A DNA stretch of 64,000 nucleotides from Nymphalis io (taxonomy: Eukaryota > Arthropoda > Insecta > Lepidoptera > Nymphalidae), in NCBI RefSeq assembly GCF_905147045.1, contig NC_065895.1:6267001-6331000 (forward strand), given 5' to 3'. Position 1 is the first letter of the stretch. The number at the start of each line of letters is the position of its first letter. The notes beneath the pieces were generated by a model. That model saw only the letters and a list, made by a program, of their open reading frames with translations, ran no database searches and was not told the DNA's origin. A program made the position numbers and the translations under genes. Shown here one piece after another: positions 11,051-22,116 of the stretch.

Positions 11051-13801
11051 AAATAATATATATATATTTCAATATCGATATCTTTTAACCGTGGACTTTA
11101 ACAACGTGTGAACAAAGCAATAGTTCAACGCAATGTGTTTCTGGAACGTTACCGTTGGTCACCCACCCTAGGTGAGTTAATATGTGTTATTACTGTCGGG
11201 AGGTCTACCTTTGCATCGAGGTACAATTTGACACGCGCAAACAACTACTTTCGTAGAATCAATAATGTTGCCGTGGTAGCTAAAACAAAACAAAACACTT
11301 AATCAAAAGTCAACGACAAAAATAATACAGTTACATTATTAAAATCTAGTCATAATTTATTGCAGTTTGAATATATTTTTTACAATTCCCTTTTTAATAT
11401 AATTACGTAAGATCGTAAAGTAACTCATTTATTTCACAAATTTAGCGAGAAATTTGATAAGAACTCTGCCTTTTTATCTTAAGATCGATGATTATTTTGC
11501 AACGATACTGAGTAAAATCACATATAACTACCTCTAGTGTAGTAAATAAATTAAATATAATGTTTTGTTTTTGTAGCTATGAATCCTATAAGGTTTGTAA
11601 ATAGTAAAAGATTTTTGCTAGTGCTAAAAATAAATTTCATCGAATTCCTACTAATTGCTTTGTTCTAAACAACATTAATCATACAAACAATTTTGCAGTA
11701 TTCGATTACTTTATTAATATATATATATTTAAATAACATATTCCAAAACGTAGTGGGTTTCAATAGTAACTCTTCATCTTCAGCGGAAATGTCATTTGTC
11801 CTTGTTACCGTTGTAAATATTGAGGATAAATTTAGAAGTCCTTATTTCATCGCCATAAAGATCAAATCTAAAAGTTGTTTACAATGTTTGTGCTTATTCA
11901 ATTTTGAAACAACTCTTAGAGTTCAATTGAGAAAATAGACTTTGCCTTGTCATGAGAGTATAGTATGTCTGTGATGTATTTCTTCATTGTTTGTAAGCAC
12001 CATTAATGAATATAAAACTTAAACTTAATATTATGCAACACGATGTAATGCGTAATGCTGTGCTATTGCAAATTCTTCAGTTGTAGAGTATAAAATTCAC
12101 AACGCATTTTTATGATATAGTAAAGTTTTAAGTTGCAGCTTCACAAAAGGTTAATTGACAAGTTCTGTGTTGTAAATACGGTTTAACGACAAAAGTTAAT
12201 ATAACCACTAAAAATTTTAATATTGTACGACTATGGATTTTTAGTGTTTTTTATTATTATTTGAAGAAAATATTTTTTCCAAGTTATCATAAAATATTAT
12301 GAACAAGAACAAAGTTCATACCTAAACCTATAAAACAGGTGAAATGGGGAACCCAGTTAGTAATAAGATAATAAGCAGCTATTAAGCTGCATCTTCTGTT
12401 ATATTTTTTATGTATATCAGTTTAGTTGTTTTTTTTCATTTAGGCATTAAAAAAAAACCTCTACTTTATTAGTAGATAAAGATTAATATCTTTAAACTCC
12501 AAAGTTTACTAGTTTTATATAAAGAAGAAGTTATTCTTCTTAATCGAGTACTTTTTTACATATATTTGTATTATAACATGAAACAAAACTGATGATCAAT
12601 CTGAAAAGTAGCCACAGTATCGTCCATACTCTTGTTACAGTGGTCCGACATGACGTTTGTTGAATTGTTTTAAATAAGTTTATAGATTTATATTGTATTA
12701 TTACAGAATTTTAAATCAAGAACACTAGTTGTTACCTTTAACGCTAATTAACTTTTACTATATTCCTATATATTTTTTACGATTGATGCGACCCATAAAA
12801 TAAAATTGTAGTGTCGTGTATTTTTTTTGTTTTTCGTACAGTAATACCTACTGATAAAATTAACTTTATAAAACATCTGACAATAACACCAAAAAAATTT
12901 TTAAAAATCGACAACGGCGTTACATTTATGCAGAGACACAACGTTCTAAAAATAAAAATAACTAGATTCAACAATTTCAGATTTTTTTAATCTATTTGTT
13001 AATCAAAAGAGGTTCTGGCATTAATCAAACATAAAGTAATTGATTGATGATTCCACGTAAGCCTCTTGACTATTTATTTCAATATAAGGAAATAAATTGT
13101 CGCCAGGAAAAGTTATGCTTGCAAATAAATAAATTATTAGTTTTGAAAATGTACAAAATAGGAAGTAAATATCTCTTTTGTTTTAATTAGGTCGTTTTTT
13201 GCTGTACAGTTGCGAGAGATATAAACGTTAAAATAGTATTATAAATAAATCGAAAACTTAAAAAACTAATAATTAAACGTCTATATTAAGGTACAACAGA
13301 AAGACGAAACAAAAATGCCTACTACAATTTTTGCAACCAACCTTATCGAACATCCAATCAAATGATTTTACTCAATTCAAAATGGGGCTATAGGTTTCTT
13401 AGTAACATATATTCCTAATATCTTAAACAATAAAATACGGCTATAACTGAATGAAAAATTGGAATGTAGTTTTATCCAGCTTAAAAATTGACTACATTGT
13501 TTCATAGAAAACTAAGTACTTTAATATTTTTGCATTTCTCCTCCAAGATGCATACGTGACATAATTTGGTTTTTCACTTTTATATTTAAAATGCCTTTGT
13601 TCTTATGATTTTAAAACAATACAATAATAACGTCACAGATAGCATATCACAATACAATTCTTTGATTTATCTTTATAATATTAATTATAGATAACTGATA
13701 ATACAACTTATAAACCCAACACTTAATTTCACACTAGTAAATCATATTTTGTTGAGGAATTACCACCTAATTGCCCTTAATATTTATAGTCTTAGTTAAG
13801 G
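11051..13801. other. Intergenic, no gene recognised
   Basis: AT-rich DNA between two divergently oriented genes. Short frames at 11108-11302, 11693-11938 and 12777-12974 show no domain, signal or splice partner, and I treat them as chance. Promoter elements for both flanking genes should lie here but cannot be fixed by eye. Confidence 0.4.
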
Positions 13802-16671
13802 ATGTTTCTGCCTCTTATTATACTAAGTGTTTTGACTATTTCTTTCGCACTGCCCAATGGCATTAATCCACAGAATGTCATAACGGTACCACCTAATTGT
13901 CCTCCGGGGCAAGAATTAATTAATGGACAGTGCAGAGACATTTGGAGAAGTGGGCTTACAACACCATTACCACCATCACTGATGTGAGTAGTCAATAAAA
14001 TAAGAATACAAGAGCTTTTACTAAACTGGTCAAATCTTGCTAATAAAATTTTAACTCAACTAGGTATAACAAGCCGTTAGAACTTAATCAGCAACACTTT
14101 TGTTATAATTATAAAACTTTTTTTAGTAATTATAGGAACATGAATTATTAGAAAAATAATTTCGTGTTTTTGCTTTAAATTTGTAACGTGTATTTTGTTC
14201 TTTTTATTTTATAAAAATGTCTGTAAATAGTTTCAACAAATAAATAAATTTAAATATCTAAAAAAAAAGAAAAATATTAATATAATGGATTATTGACTAA
14301 TGGACAAAATTTTATATAATAACTCGTATCGTTATGTACGTTCTTGGTATGACTTTTTAATCATGTTTATAAAAAAAATCTTTTTGTGTTCCTATATCTT
14401 AGTAAAATTATTTTGTTTTTCATTAGAAATGGTAAGAGTGTTACCCCTATGAATATGATCACCGTACCTACGAACTGCCCTCCAGGTCAACAATTAATAA
14501 ATGGTCAATGCCGTGATGTGTGGAAGAAAGTTATAGCGTAAGCATTAAGTTTAATATCTTAATCAAATAAGTTGTTTCATATATATGTATATATGTAGGT
14601 AATTAGGGTGGATATTAAACAACTTTATATTTATCTTTCTTACTCTTTGTTTCTTTGTTCGTTTTGTTAAGCAAAGCAGTCTAAGGACTACTTTATACTT
14701 GAATCTTTATCTTCAGTCCCGATTTGTGAAATTTAAAATTGAAGAAAAAAATCAACTTATCCAAAAAAACCTACGTGTATTTTTAACTTTTGCAAAAAGT
14801 TAATTAATTAAACTTATAGAAGCCTATTCGATAATGATGATGATGTCTCCCCGAACGATTTCTGACACAGCGACCATCCTCAATGGAGGCAGAGAGAACT
14901 ACCCAGGAGATATAATAGTGCAAAAGTATATGCTCAAATATATATTCACTCTCTACTCATTTACTCTGATAATCTGATGAAACACCAATATATCACGAAA
15001 GTAGAGAAATCAGGCGCAAACAAACGGCTTCTATTTACGTGCTTTCCGAGGCAGTTTTTATAAATAGTGCCAATTCTCAAACTCCGGTCTGGTGGTCAGA
15101 GTATCTTGACAGAAAAATTCAAATACTTTTAACTATACCGGCCAGAAATTTGAACCCATGACGTCGTAAACCTTCAAGAAGTGGCATAGCATAGGTCACT
15201 AGATCCCAGTCTCAAATTTGCCGCCCTCTTATTTTTGCAATTAATGAAAATAAATTTTGGGGCGTTGTAAAAACAGTACTCTTATTGAATAACACTAACC
15301 AGATAAGTGAACATTTGTAAAAATATGAACAATATATACTTAGGTAAAGAATAAAAATCATTGATAATATTGCAAATTATCGATAAACAATTTTTTTACC
15401 AGTAAAAGCCCGTTAATGTCCTACTAAGGCCTCCTCTCCCTTTTGAGAAGATGGTTTGGAGCTTATTCCACCACGCTGCTCCAATGCGGGTGGGTAGAAT
15501 ACACATGTGGCAGAATTTCAATGAAATTGGACACATGAAGGTTTTCTCACAATGTTTTCCTTCACATAAAGCAAATGTGCATGGATATAACTTACGCTAG
15601 TAAACAACTTTTTCAAAAACCGTTTTATTCATAACCCATTAGCAGCGCATTGACGGTGCAAGGATTGATAAAAGCTTCTTGCTCTTATCTCTGGAAGTTT
15701 TGCCAATTTGCTAGTATGCATACTTAAAAGACATATTGTCTCTTTCTAAATCTTGTAAAAGAAAAATATATTATTTTTTATTAGATATGGAATAAATAAC
15801 AGTCCTACGAATATGGTCACCGTACCTCCAAACTGCCCTCCAGGTCAACAATTAATAAATGGACAATGCCGTGATGTTTGGAAAGGAGTTTTAGCGTAAG
15901 AACCAAATTTTATACCAAAATCAAATTAATTTTTAAATATAAAGTTACATATAGATGGATAATAATAATCAAAAGACTTGACATGTTTGTTGTTTTATCA
16001 AACAAAGCCTGTAAGCACTTAACACTTGCTTTTATTATTTGAATAAATCTAGTTCTTACCTCTCTTTATATATATAGTCGAGATTTGTGTCATTTCGTAA
16101 AATAATTATGTATTCATGTAGTTATACATAATATTTCTATAATAAAAATATACACATAAATACATTATAAGCACATAATTCGCATAACCACACCTACAAA
16201 GAAAGTTTACTTAAAAATAAATAAATAATACAATAAGTATGCACAAATATTTAAAGTATATAATCTCAATTTTCAATACTTATGATTTTGCGATAAATAA
16301 ATGACATCGTGATAAAAATAAATATTTATATACACACGTATCTACTTACTGCTATCGATTGATATCAAAGCAACTGATATTATTATTAGCGAAATAATAA
16401 GACTATATATAAAAAATAACTAATTATAAGTATATATAATTATAATATATATTTTTTAATTTACAGTGAATCTAGGCTATTTGAAATGTTATTAAAAAAA
16501 ACATTGGCCAGATCAACTAATAGTGAATTCTCCAGACGTGAAGAACATGAAAACGGTAATGAAAACTTACTTGAAAGTAATGACTCTTTAAGAAATATAA
16601 TAAGCGTTCCGACTCAGTGTCCTGAAGGATATAGACCTGATGCTCTTGGAATTTGTCGTAGAATTTTTTAA
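13802..16671 (+). CDS. Small secreted protein of duplicated two-Cys exon modules
   Basis: Four exons, 13802-13983, 14427-14537, 15785-15895 and 16467-16671, join in phase to give 202 residues. A signal peptide (MFLPLIILSVLTISFALP) leads into module 1, VPPNCPPGQELINGQCRDIW. Exons 2 and 3 are both exactly 111 nt, both phase 2-2, and each encodes one near-identical module (VPxNCPPGQQLINGQCRDVW). Exon 4 ends with a diverged module, VPTQCPEGYRPDALGICRRIF, after a charged linker. Each module has the form C-P-x-G-x(5,7)-G-x-C-R. The pattern resembles small secreted, sometimes immune-induced, insect peptides, but I cannot name the family. An RR-E pair in the linker and a K/R near each module could allow processing; that is inference. 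Intron 2 contains SINE-derived sequence. Confidence 0.85.
14836..15225 (-). repeat. Degenerate tRNA-derived SINE (minus)
   Basis: This shares the 'tttacgtgctttccgaggca' segment, the 'cttgacagaaaaatt'-type segment and the 'gaacccatgacgtcg...cactaga' tRNA-like head with the clearer copy at 38690-39065. It lies in an intron of the two-Cys gene and is heavily diverged. Confidence 0.6.
15405..15605 (-). repeat. Lepidopteran SINE tail (minus)
   Basis: Read on the minus strand this contains the widespread tail block GGAGCAGCGTGGTGGAATAA, then a 'gggagaggaggcctta' block. The same block occurs on the plus strand at 50800-50930. It is a truncated interspersed copy with no coding content. Confidence 0.7.
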
Positions 16672-16728
16672 TACATTTTGTTTGTTACTTTGATGAAATA
16701 TTTGAAAACGAAATTAACGATTACTTTG

Positions 16729-16734
16729 AATAAA
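16729..16734 (+). terminator. Poly(A) signal of the two-Cys gene
   Basis: An AATAAA hexamer lies 58 nt after the stop codon at 16669-16671 and implies a short 3' UTR. Confidence 0.6.
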
Positions 16735-16962
16735 TATATAATCATAATATATTTTTTAATTAAACTCAAACCCAAAATCCTTTATTGTATGATTTTTTTT
16801 CGTACTATACAAGATATTTTATTATAATTTTCAAGTGTCCAATACTGAGACCCTTTTCAAAACCCTTTTTACACTAAGCTTTGGAGTTGCGGGGCCCCTT
16901 TAACCGGGAGGCCGTAGGCCTGGGCCTATTACGCCACCTCCTGGTCTTACATACATTATGCA

Positions 16963-18470
16963 GTATTTATTTATTTTATTTTATTTATTTATTTATTTTG
17001 AACAAATTATACATATCTTAAACAATAAATACGATAGGAACTACATTAGTATAAAACTGTGTCGTAGCTACGACATAATAGCACATTTATTTATTATTTG
17101 TTCATTATAAACATAACAATCAAATATCATTTAATTTAACAAAACATATTATATAAATATATACATCTAAATATATATACTATAAGGAAGGGAAGGGGTA
17201 GGAAGAAAGAATAGGTTAGGTCAATGTTATATTGATCGTTTTAGTAATGCTTCAGTCTCATCATAGCCCAAATTGAGAAGCCAGTTGGTCATTTGAATTT
17301 TACACTGGTAAGTCGTAAGTGAGAAAATATTGTTCTTCTTATTTATTCTATTATATAAAATTGAGCTCAAATAATTGTATTGGTGACTTGCCATCGCTGA
17401 TTTAAATGGAATGGTCTGGCAAACCCTATCACTTCTGCGTTTGTTAGATACAAACTTATTATAGGGAATATTTTTATGCTTCCAAAGAATTGTTTGCAGT
17501 ATATACAGTTGACGCACTGTGAGAACTTTACAAGATTTAAATAGTTCAATTGTAGGGAAACGGATAGGCTGAGAGATCATAATTTTTAATAAAAGTCTTT
17601 GTGCTCTCTCTAATCGAAGTATATTGATCTTAGTAACACCTCCCCACGCTGTGATACAGTAAGTGATATTAGATTGCACAAGTGCGTAATACACAGTTTT
17701 TAAAGTCTGGAAACAAACAGATGCCCTAAGATATCTAAATACATACATTATTTTCCTTATACGTGAAATTACAGATTGAATGTGATCATTCCAATTTAGC
17801 CCCTCATCTATTGTTACTCCGAGATACTTAATGGTCTTAGTGCGAGAGATTTTATTACAGTTGCAAGGAACCTGGTATTCAGAACAATTATGAGCGACTA
17901 CAGGAAATGACGTAGCCGGTAAAGTATAGCTGGAGCCAAAAGTCATATAATGCGTTTTATCTATATTAAGAGTCAATAAGTTACAGGACAGCCAGTTCAT
18001 TACGATAGCAAGGGCCAATTCTGCCTTATTTCGAGCATCTGACCAATTCTTACCATGGACAATTAGTGAGGTGTCGTCGGCATATGTTACGATTTTGCAG
18101 CCGTTCATAGTTGTCGATCCTTTCTTCCAATAGTTGTAAATATTGAAGATTTCTTTGTTTCTCAATTTCTAGTTTCTCAATTTGATCAGTAATTGAATCA
18201 TATTTCTGTGTCTGTCTGTGTTTTGTTCTGGTCATGTTTAAAAAATTCTAATATGTCCTTTATTTCGCACATGAAAGAGGCAAATCGTTCGCCAACATCG
18301 TCAGAACGTCGCCGCTTGTGACGGTAAGTGTTATTTGGTGTTTGGGAAACAATTTCTTGAGATGCCTCCTTATTAGGCTTAATTCCGGAGGTCTGAGCAG
18401 AAGCCGATGAAGCTCGAGGTGGAGTTCGCTTAAGTGGCATTGTTGTTAAATAAAAAGTTCCCAAAAAAAA
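16963..18470 (-). mobile_element. Internally deleted Jockey/CR1-type LINE
   Basis: On the minus strand, 18440 down to about 18115 encodes the start of an ORF1-like protein: MPLKRTPPRASSASAQ, a basic KRRRSDD patch, then an EKLEIEKQRN-type coiled coil, with a frame change near 18235. It runs directly into the second half of a reverse transcriptase (18165-17227), which has the YADDTSL catalytic motif, LNIDKTHYMTFG and a C-terminal 'thumb' (VYYALVQSNITYCITAWGG). The rest of ORF1, the endonuclease and the N-terminal polymerase are missing, so this is an internally deleted copy. An AAAT-type tail (minus strand) at 16963-16999 marks the 3' end. The RT part is one open frame of 312 codons. Confidence 0.85.
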
Positions 18471-18485
18471 AAGTATATATATTTT

Positions 18486-18585
18486 AAAATTCTGTTAGGA
18501 GTTGGGTTTGAACTCGGATCAGTTAGAAGTTCGCGAAGGTACAATCCGTCGCACGCCTTACAGAGCCGAGAGAGAGAGTATGCAA
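18486..18585 (-). repeat. Possible tRNA-like SINE head
   Basis: The minus strand carries a B-box-like GAGTTCAAACCC followed by GC-rich sequence, next to the LINE 5' end. It resembles the tRNA-derived head of a SINE but has no clear boundary or tail. Confidence 0.35.
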
Positions 18586-19329
18586 TGGTATTAGTAAAAC
18601 CAGGGTATATATATACACTCAAACACTACTTGTAATATGATATAGTCTAATATACGTTATTAGAAATATATACCCTCATCTGTTATTTGATGATGTCAAA
18701 TATTATGTGTTAGATAATATGTATATTGATAAATTGCAAATGGGTTGTCTACCTAAATCAGGGACCAACACTGTTAATTCATATTGACTTTAATTCATAC
18801 TTTTTTTGATACACTTCCCTCATTTATTGTTTATGAAAATCGAACATTAATCGAGATAATTTCACAAGAGGAATTGGATAAATATAGTTTGTCTACTTTC
18901 TCTTAAGCCCAACTATTCAGTTGCCAGGTACAAACAGGTAAACAGATTGATCTAAAGATTTGTAATTGATAAAGATTAATATTGCTTTTTTTAGCTTAAC
19001 ACCAATCTTGTACTTCTCGCGTTCAAGGATTAAAGCTTCTGTATAGACTGTATATAATTTAAGATCATCACACAATAATAAACATTTAACGTACTCATTA
19101 TTTTAACAATACCGTCGAAAATTGTAATATAATATTAATTTATCTAAATTCAATCTTGGGGTACACCTGATGTGACTGAATGATAATATGATGAAAATTG
19201 GTAGTTCAACAACCTCTCTCTCCCTCGGTTCAAAATAATAATTTGATGAATATATTATGATAATCGACAATGTTCAAAGCATTACTTAAATCTGTACACA
19301 TGGCATCAATTTGATCACACAATCAATCA

Positions 19330-20150
19330 ATCAACAGCCAATCATTGTCAATTGCGGAACATAGGCCTCTCCCAAGGTGCGTCAAAGCTCCCGGTCCTCC
19401 ACCTTCCGCATCCAGTCGGTACCCATCACCTTAAGGTCTTAAGGTCCATCGGTCCACTTGGCTGGAGGACGCCCTACGCTGCGTTTACCGACGTATATCG
19501 GTCCCGGCACGACATGCCTATTGAATATGACCTTGGTATTGTCCAAGTTCATACCGAGACCGATACGCCGGAAAGACTCGTCTAGGCTACGAAGCATTTC
19601 AGTATCTTGTTCCAGCGCTCTGCTATGATAACGATATCATCGGCAAATCAAAGGTGTCAAAGATGTACCCGCCGTTAACATTGACTCCATAACCAGTCCA
19701 ATCCAGCGTCATGAAAACGTCTCCCAACGCGTTGGTGAACAGTTTCGGGGATTTTACATCCCCCTATCTCACCCCTTTACGCAGTTGTCCAGTCCTGGAT
19801 GTGGACAGTCATTGTAGCGGCGTTGTACAGATATCTCAGTACCTCGATATATCTCCAATCGATATGACATCTCTGCAATGAGTCGAGCACTGCCCAGGTT
19901 TCGATGGAGCCGAAGGCTTTCTCGTTATCCACAAATGCCATACTCAGTGGCTGATTGTACTCATCGGCCTTCTGCACAATCTGTCGACCTAGTGTAGTAG
20001 AATGTTATATTTGCAGAGACTGAGAAAATGGCACGAAATCGGCAAAGAGGTCTTAGGACGACATAGCGTCGCGTCGTCGTCCTAAGACCTCTTTGCCGTC
20101 GTCGTCGTTAGCGATCTGCACTAAGTATCTCCGCCTTGCCGGCCCGCAAG
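19330..20150 (-). mobile_element. RTE-clade LINE fragment, decayed
   Basis: The minus strand at 19977-19777 reads KADEYNQPLSMAFVDNEKAF and then LQRCHIDWRYIEVLRYLYNA, a strong match to the fingers and palm of RTE/BovB-type reverse transcriptases. Downstream on that strand the frame continues with changes through an F-A-D-D-like position (about 19640) toward a CAAT-repeat tail near 19320. Frames are broken, so it is a dead copy. The window's strongest palindrome (20040-20098) lies at its 5' edge. Confidence 0.85.
20040..20098. repeat. Perfect 23-bp inverted repeat with 13-nt loop
   Basis: The left arm, 20040-20062 (CGGCAAAGAGGTCTTAGGAC plus GAC), and the right arm, 20076-20098, are exact reverse complements, separated by 13 nt. 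The arms carry RTE-derived coding sequence, so an inverted duplication inside the element is the simplest origin. Confidence 0.9.
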
Positions 20151-20405
20151 ATGCCTCTTCACGCCTCATTTGAAGGAACCCAGGTTATAAGAGGAGGGGA
20201 ACACGTAAAGAATTCCATTTTTTGAAAGTGCGACTAAGAAATGAGTTGCCAAAATTTCTTCGTGCGCGATGGAATTGATGTCACAGTTAGGCGGTGATCA
20301 TCAAGAGGCAGCACGCGAAAAGTTGTGAAGGAAGGGGAAAGCAGGAATTAGAGAGAATAATTCCTCAGAGCACTTACCTTCTGGCTCCATCATCAGATCA
20401 GATCG
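20140..20405. repeat. Interspersed repeat of unknown class
   Basis: Moderately GC-rich non-coding sequence between the RTE fragment and AT-rich DNA. Phrases such as 'caggttataagaggagggga' look like a lepidopteran repeat I have seen before, but there is no second copy in this window to align it with. Confidence 0.35.
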
Positions 20406-20689
20406 ACAGTTTCATATTATTGTATTATTGTGTGTATTACAAATGATTCATGGTACTCATAATAATTTAACTTAATTTTTATTATTTTTTATTTTATTTT
20501 TCAACAACTTAATGGAATTTAAATAATTAAAAACATGGGAATTTATAATAGTTATTACTTGTATACACTTATTTCTCAAATATAATTAAATTATACGTTT
20601 ATTACACAAGTACAAATTAATGCTTATTTATAGCATTTCAAGCGTGTGCTTCTTGTGTTTTATACGCTTGTCCTTGAACTATTGTTGTG

Positions 20690-21010
20690 TAAAATGAGCT
20701 TTGAGTTAGGGAATATACTGGTGGTAGAGTTTTGTTTAAGCTCGTCTGGGTAGGTACCAACCACTCATCAGATATTCTACCACAAAACAGCAGTACTTGG
20801 TATTGTTGTGTTCCGGTTTGAAGGGTGAGTGAGCCAGTGTAATTACATGCACAAGGGACATAACATCTTAGTTCCCAAGGTTGATGGCGCATTGGTGACG
20901 TAAGCGATGGTTAATATTTCTTACAATACCAATGTCTATGGGCGTTGGTGACCACTGAGCGCATCGGGTGGCCCATATGCTCGCCCGCCTTCCTATTCTA
21001 TAAAAAAAAA
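20690..21010 (+). repeat. SINE-like element, copy 1
   Basis: About 300 bp ending in an A run. It is closely matched by 60375-60669: the 'ctcgtctgggtaggtacca' start, 'gttccggtttgaagggtgag', 'gggacataa' and 'caatgtctatgggcg' occur in the same order. It is non-coding; the short minus frame inside (20638-20892) recurs in both copies and reflects repeat sequence. Confidence 0.85.
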
Positions 21011-21289
21011 AATCAAGCCTCGAGCCAAAGTTAGTGAACCTTCAAACAACACGATATCAATTATACACACAAATTAAGCATATGATATCTCAATTGTAAG
21101 ACTAAGTCAGAATTTAATATATAATATTATATGTGATACGAATTATTATTACGAATATTAGAAAATATTACGAATTATAACTATATTTTAATGTGGCAAC
21201 AAGAACATTGACAGATACTCTTTATGGCGGGAAACTGATAGACTTTGAATTCTTTTAAGAGTATTGCTGATTGCGTGTTGAGATATAGT

Positions 21290-21430
21290 TTTAACAATGG
21301 CGCTTGCCCAGGTCTGAATCGGCAATCTTACCTGTATAACTGCTTTGTGATAGAATATGTCATGAGTGGGCGGTGCCTGCCCAGGCGGACTTGTCTAACC
21401 CCTTACCATCAAGTAAAAGCTTTAGCCTCG
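21290..21430 (-). repeat. Inverted fragment of the same SINE-like family
   Basis: Near 21340-21425 the plus strand reads as the reverse complement of the first 60-100 bp of copy 1 ('gagtgggcggtgcctgccca', then 'cttaccatcaagtaaa'). It faces copy 1 about 350 bp away. The 113-codon plus frame over it is therefore not a gene. Confidence 0.7.
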
Positions 21431-22116
21431 AACCCTATATTAAAAGCTAGAATCGCTTCGATTCTTCTAATGATGCTAAAGCCTTCAGTGACCTTGAGAC
21501 TCGCAAGTCTCGAACCTTTAAACAACAGTCAACTTCAAGTTTTTAAAGAGAATGGAATCGCATCACTACTCAACTACAGAGTATAATTATATATTATAAT
21601 ATACACTCGAGAACGTACAGTTGACAGATAACACACTTTAGAAATGTTGCACTCAAATTAAATGAAAAATTGATCACGATCAGAGTACTGAAAACAGTTT
21701 TCGTTAAATTTTATTTTACCTTTACAGATTAAATATTTCTGAAAATAGTGGTTCTGTCGTAAAATGTCAACGCACTACAGATTAATGTCATTCCACTCGA
21801 CAAGCTACACTTTTTCTCTATCCTTTTACCATAGATAAACTGTACCTAATACCTACCTATCCAAGAAATATTTATTTTGACACATCATTTCATTATAACA
21901 ATTTCACTTTCAGACGATAGTTTATCAAAAACCTTGTAATTTTTAAAAACTTTTATAGTATTTAACTATAATGCAACGATTTCAACACAGTATCGTTATG
22001 AAATAATCATTTTGCTTACATTCATAATTCAACTATTGTTAAATATCAAATGATGTATGTTTTAAAAGTCAACTTTATAAATATATTTTTATAAAACAAT
22101 TTCAAAGAAATCCGCA

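Noticed and set aside
21245..21586. 113-codon plus frame as a gene
   Set aside because: It covers an inverted SINE-like fragment and has no domain, start context or splice partner.
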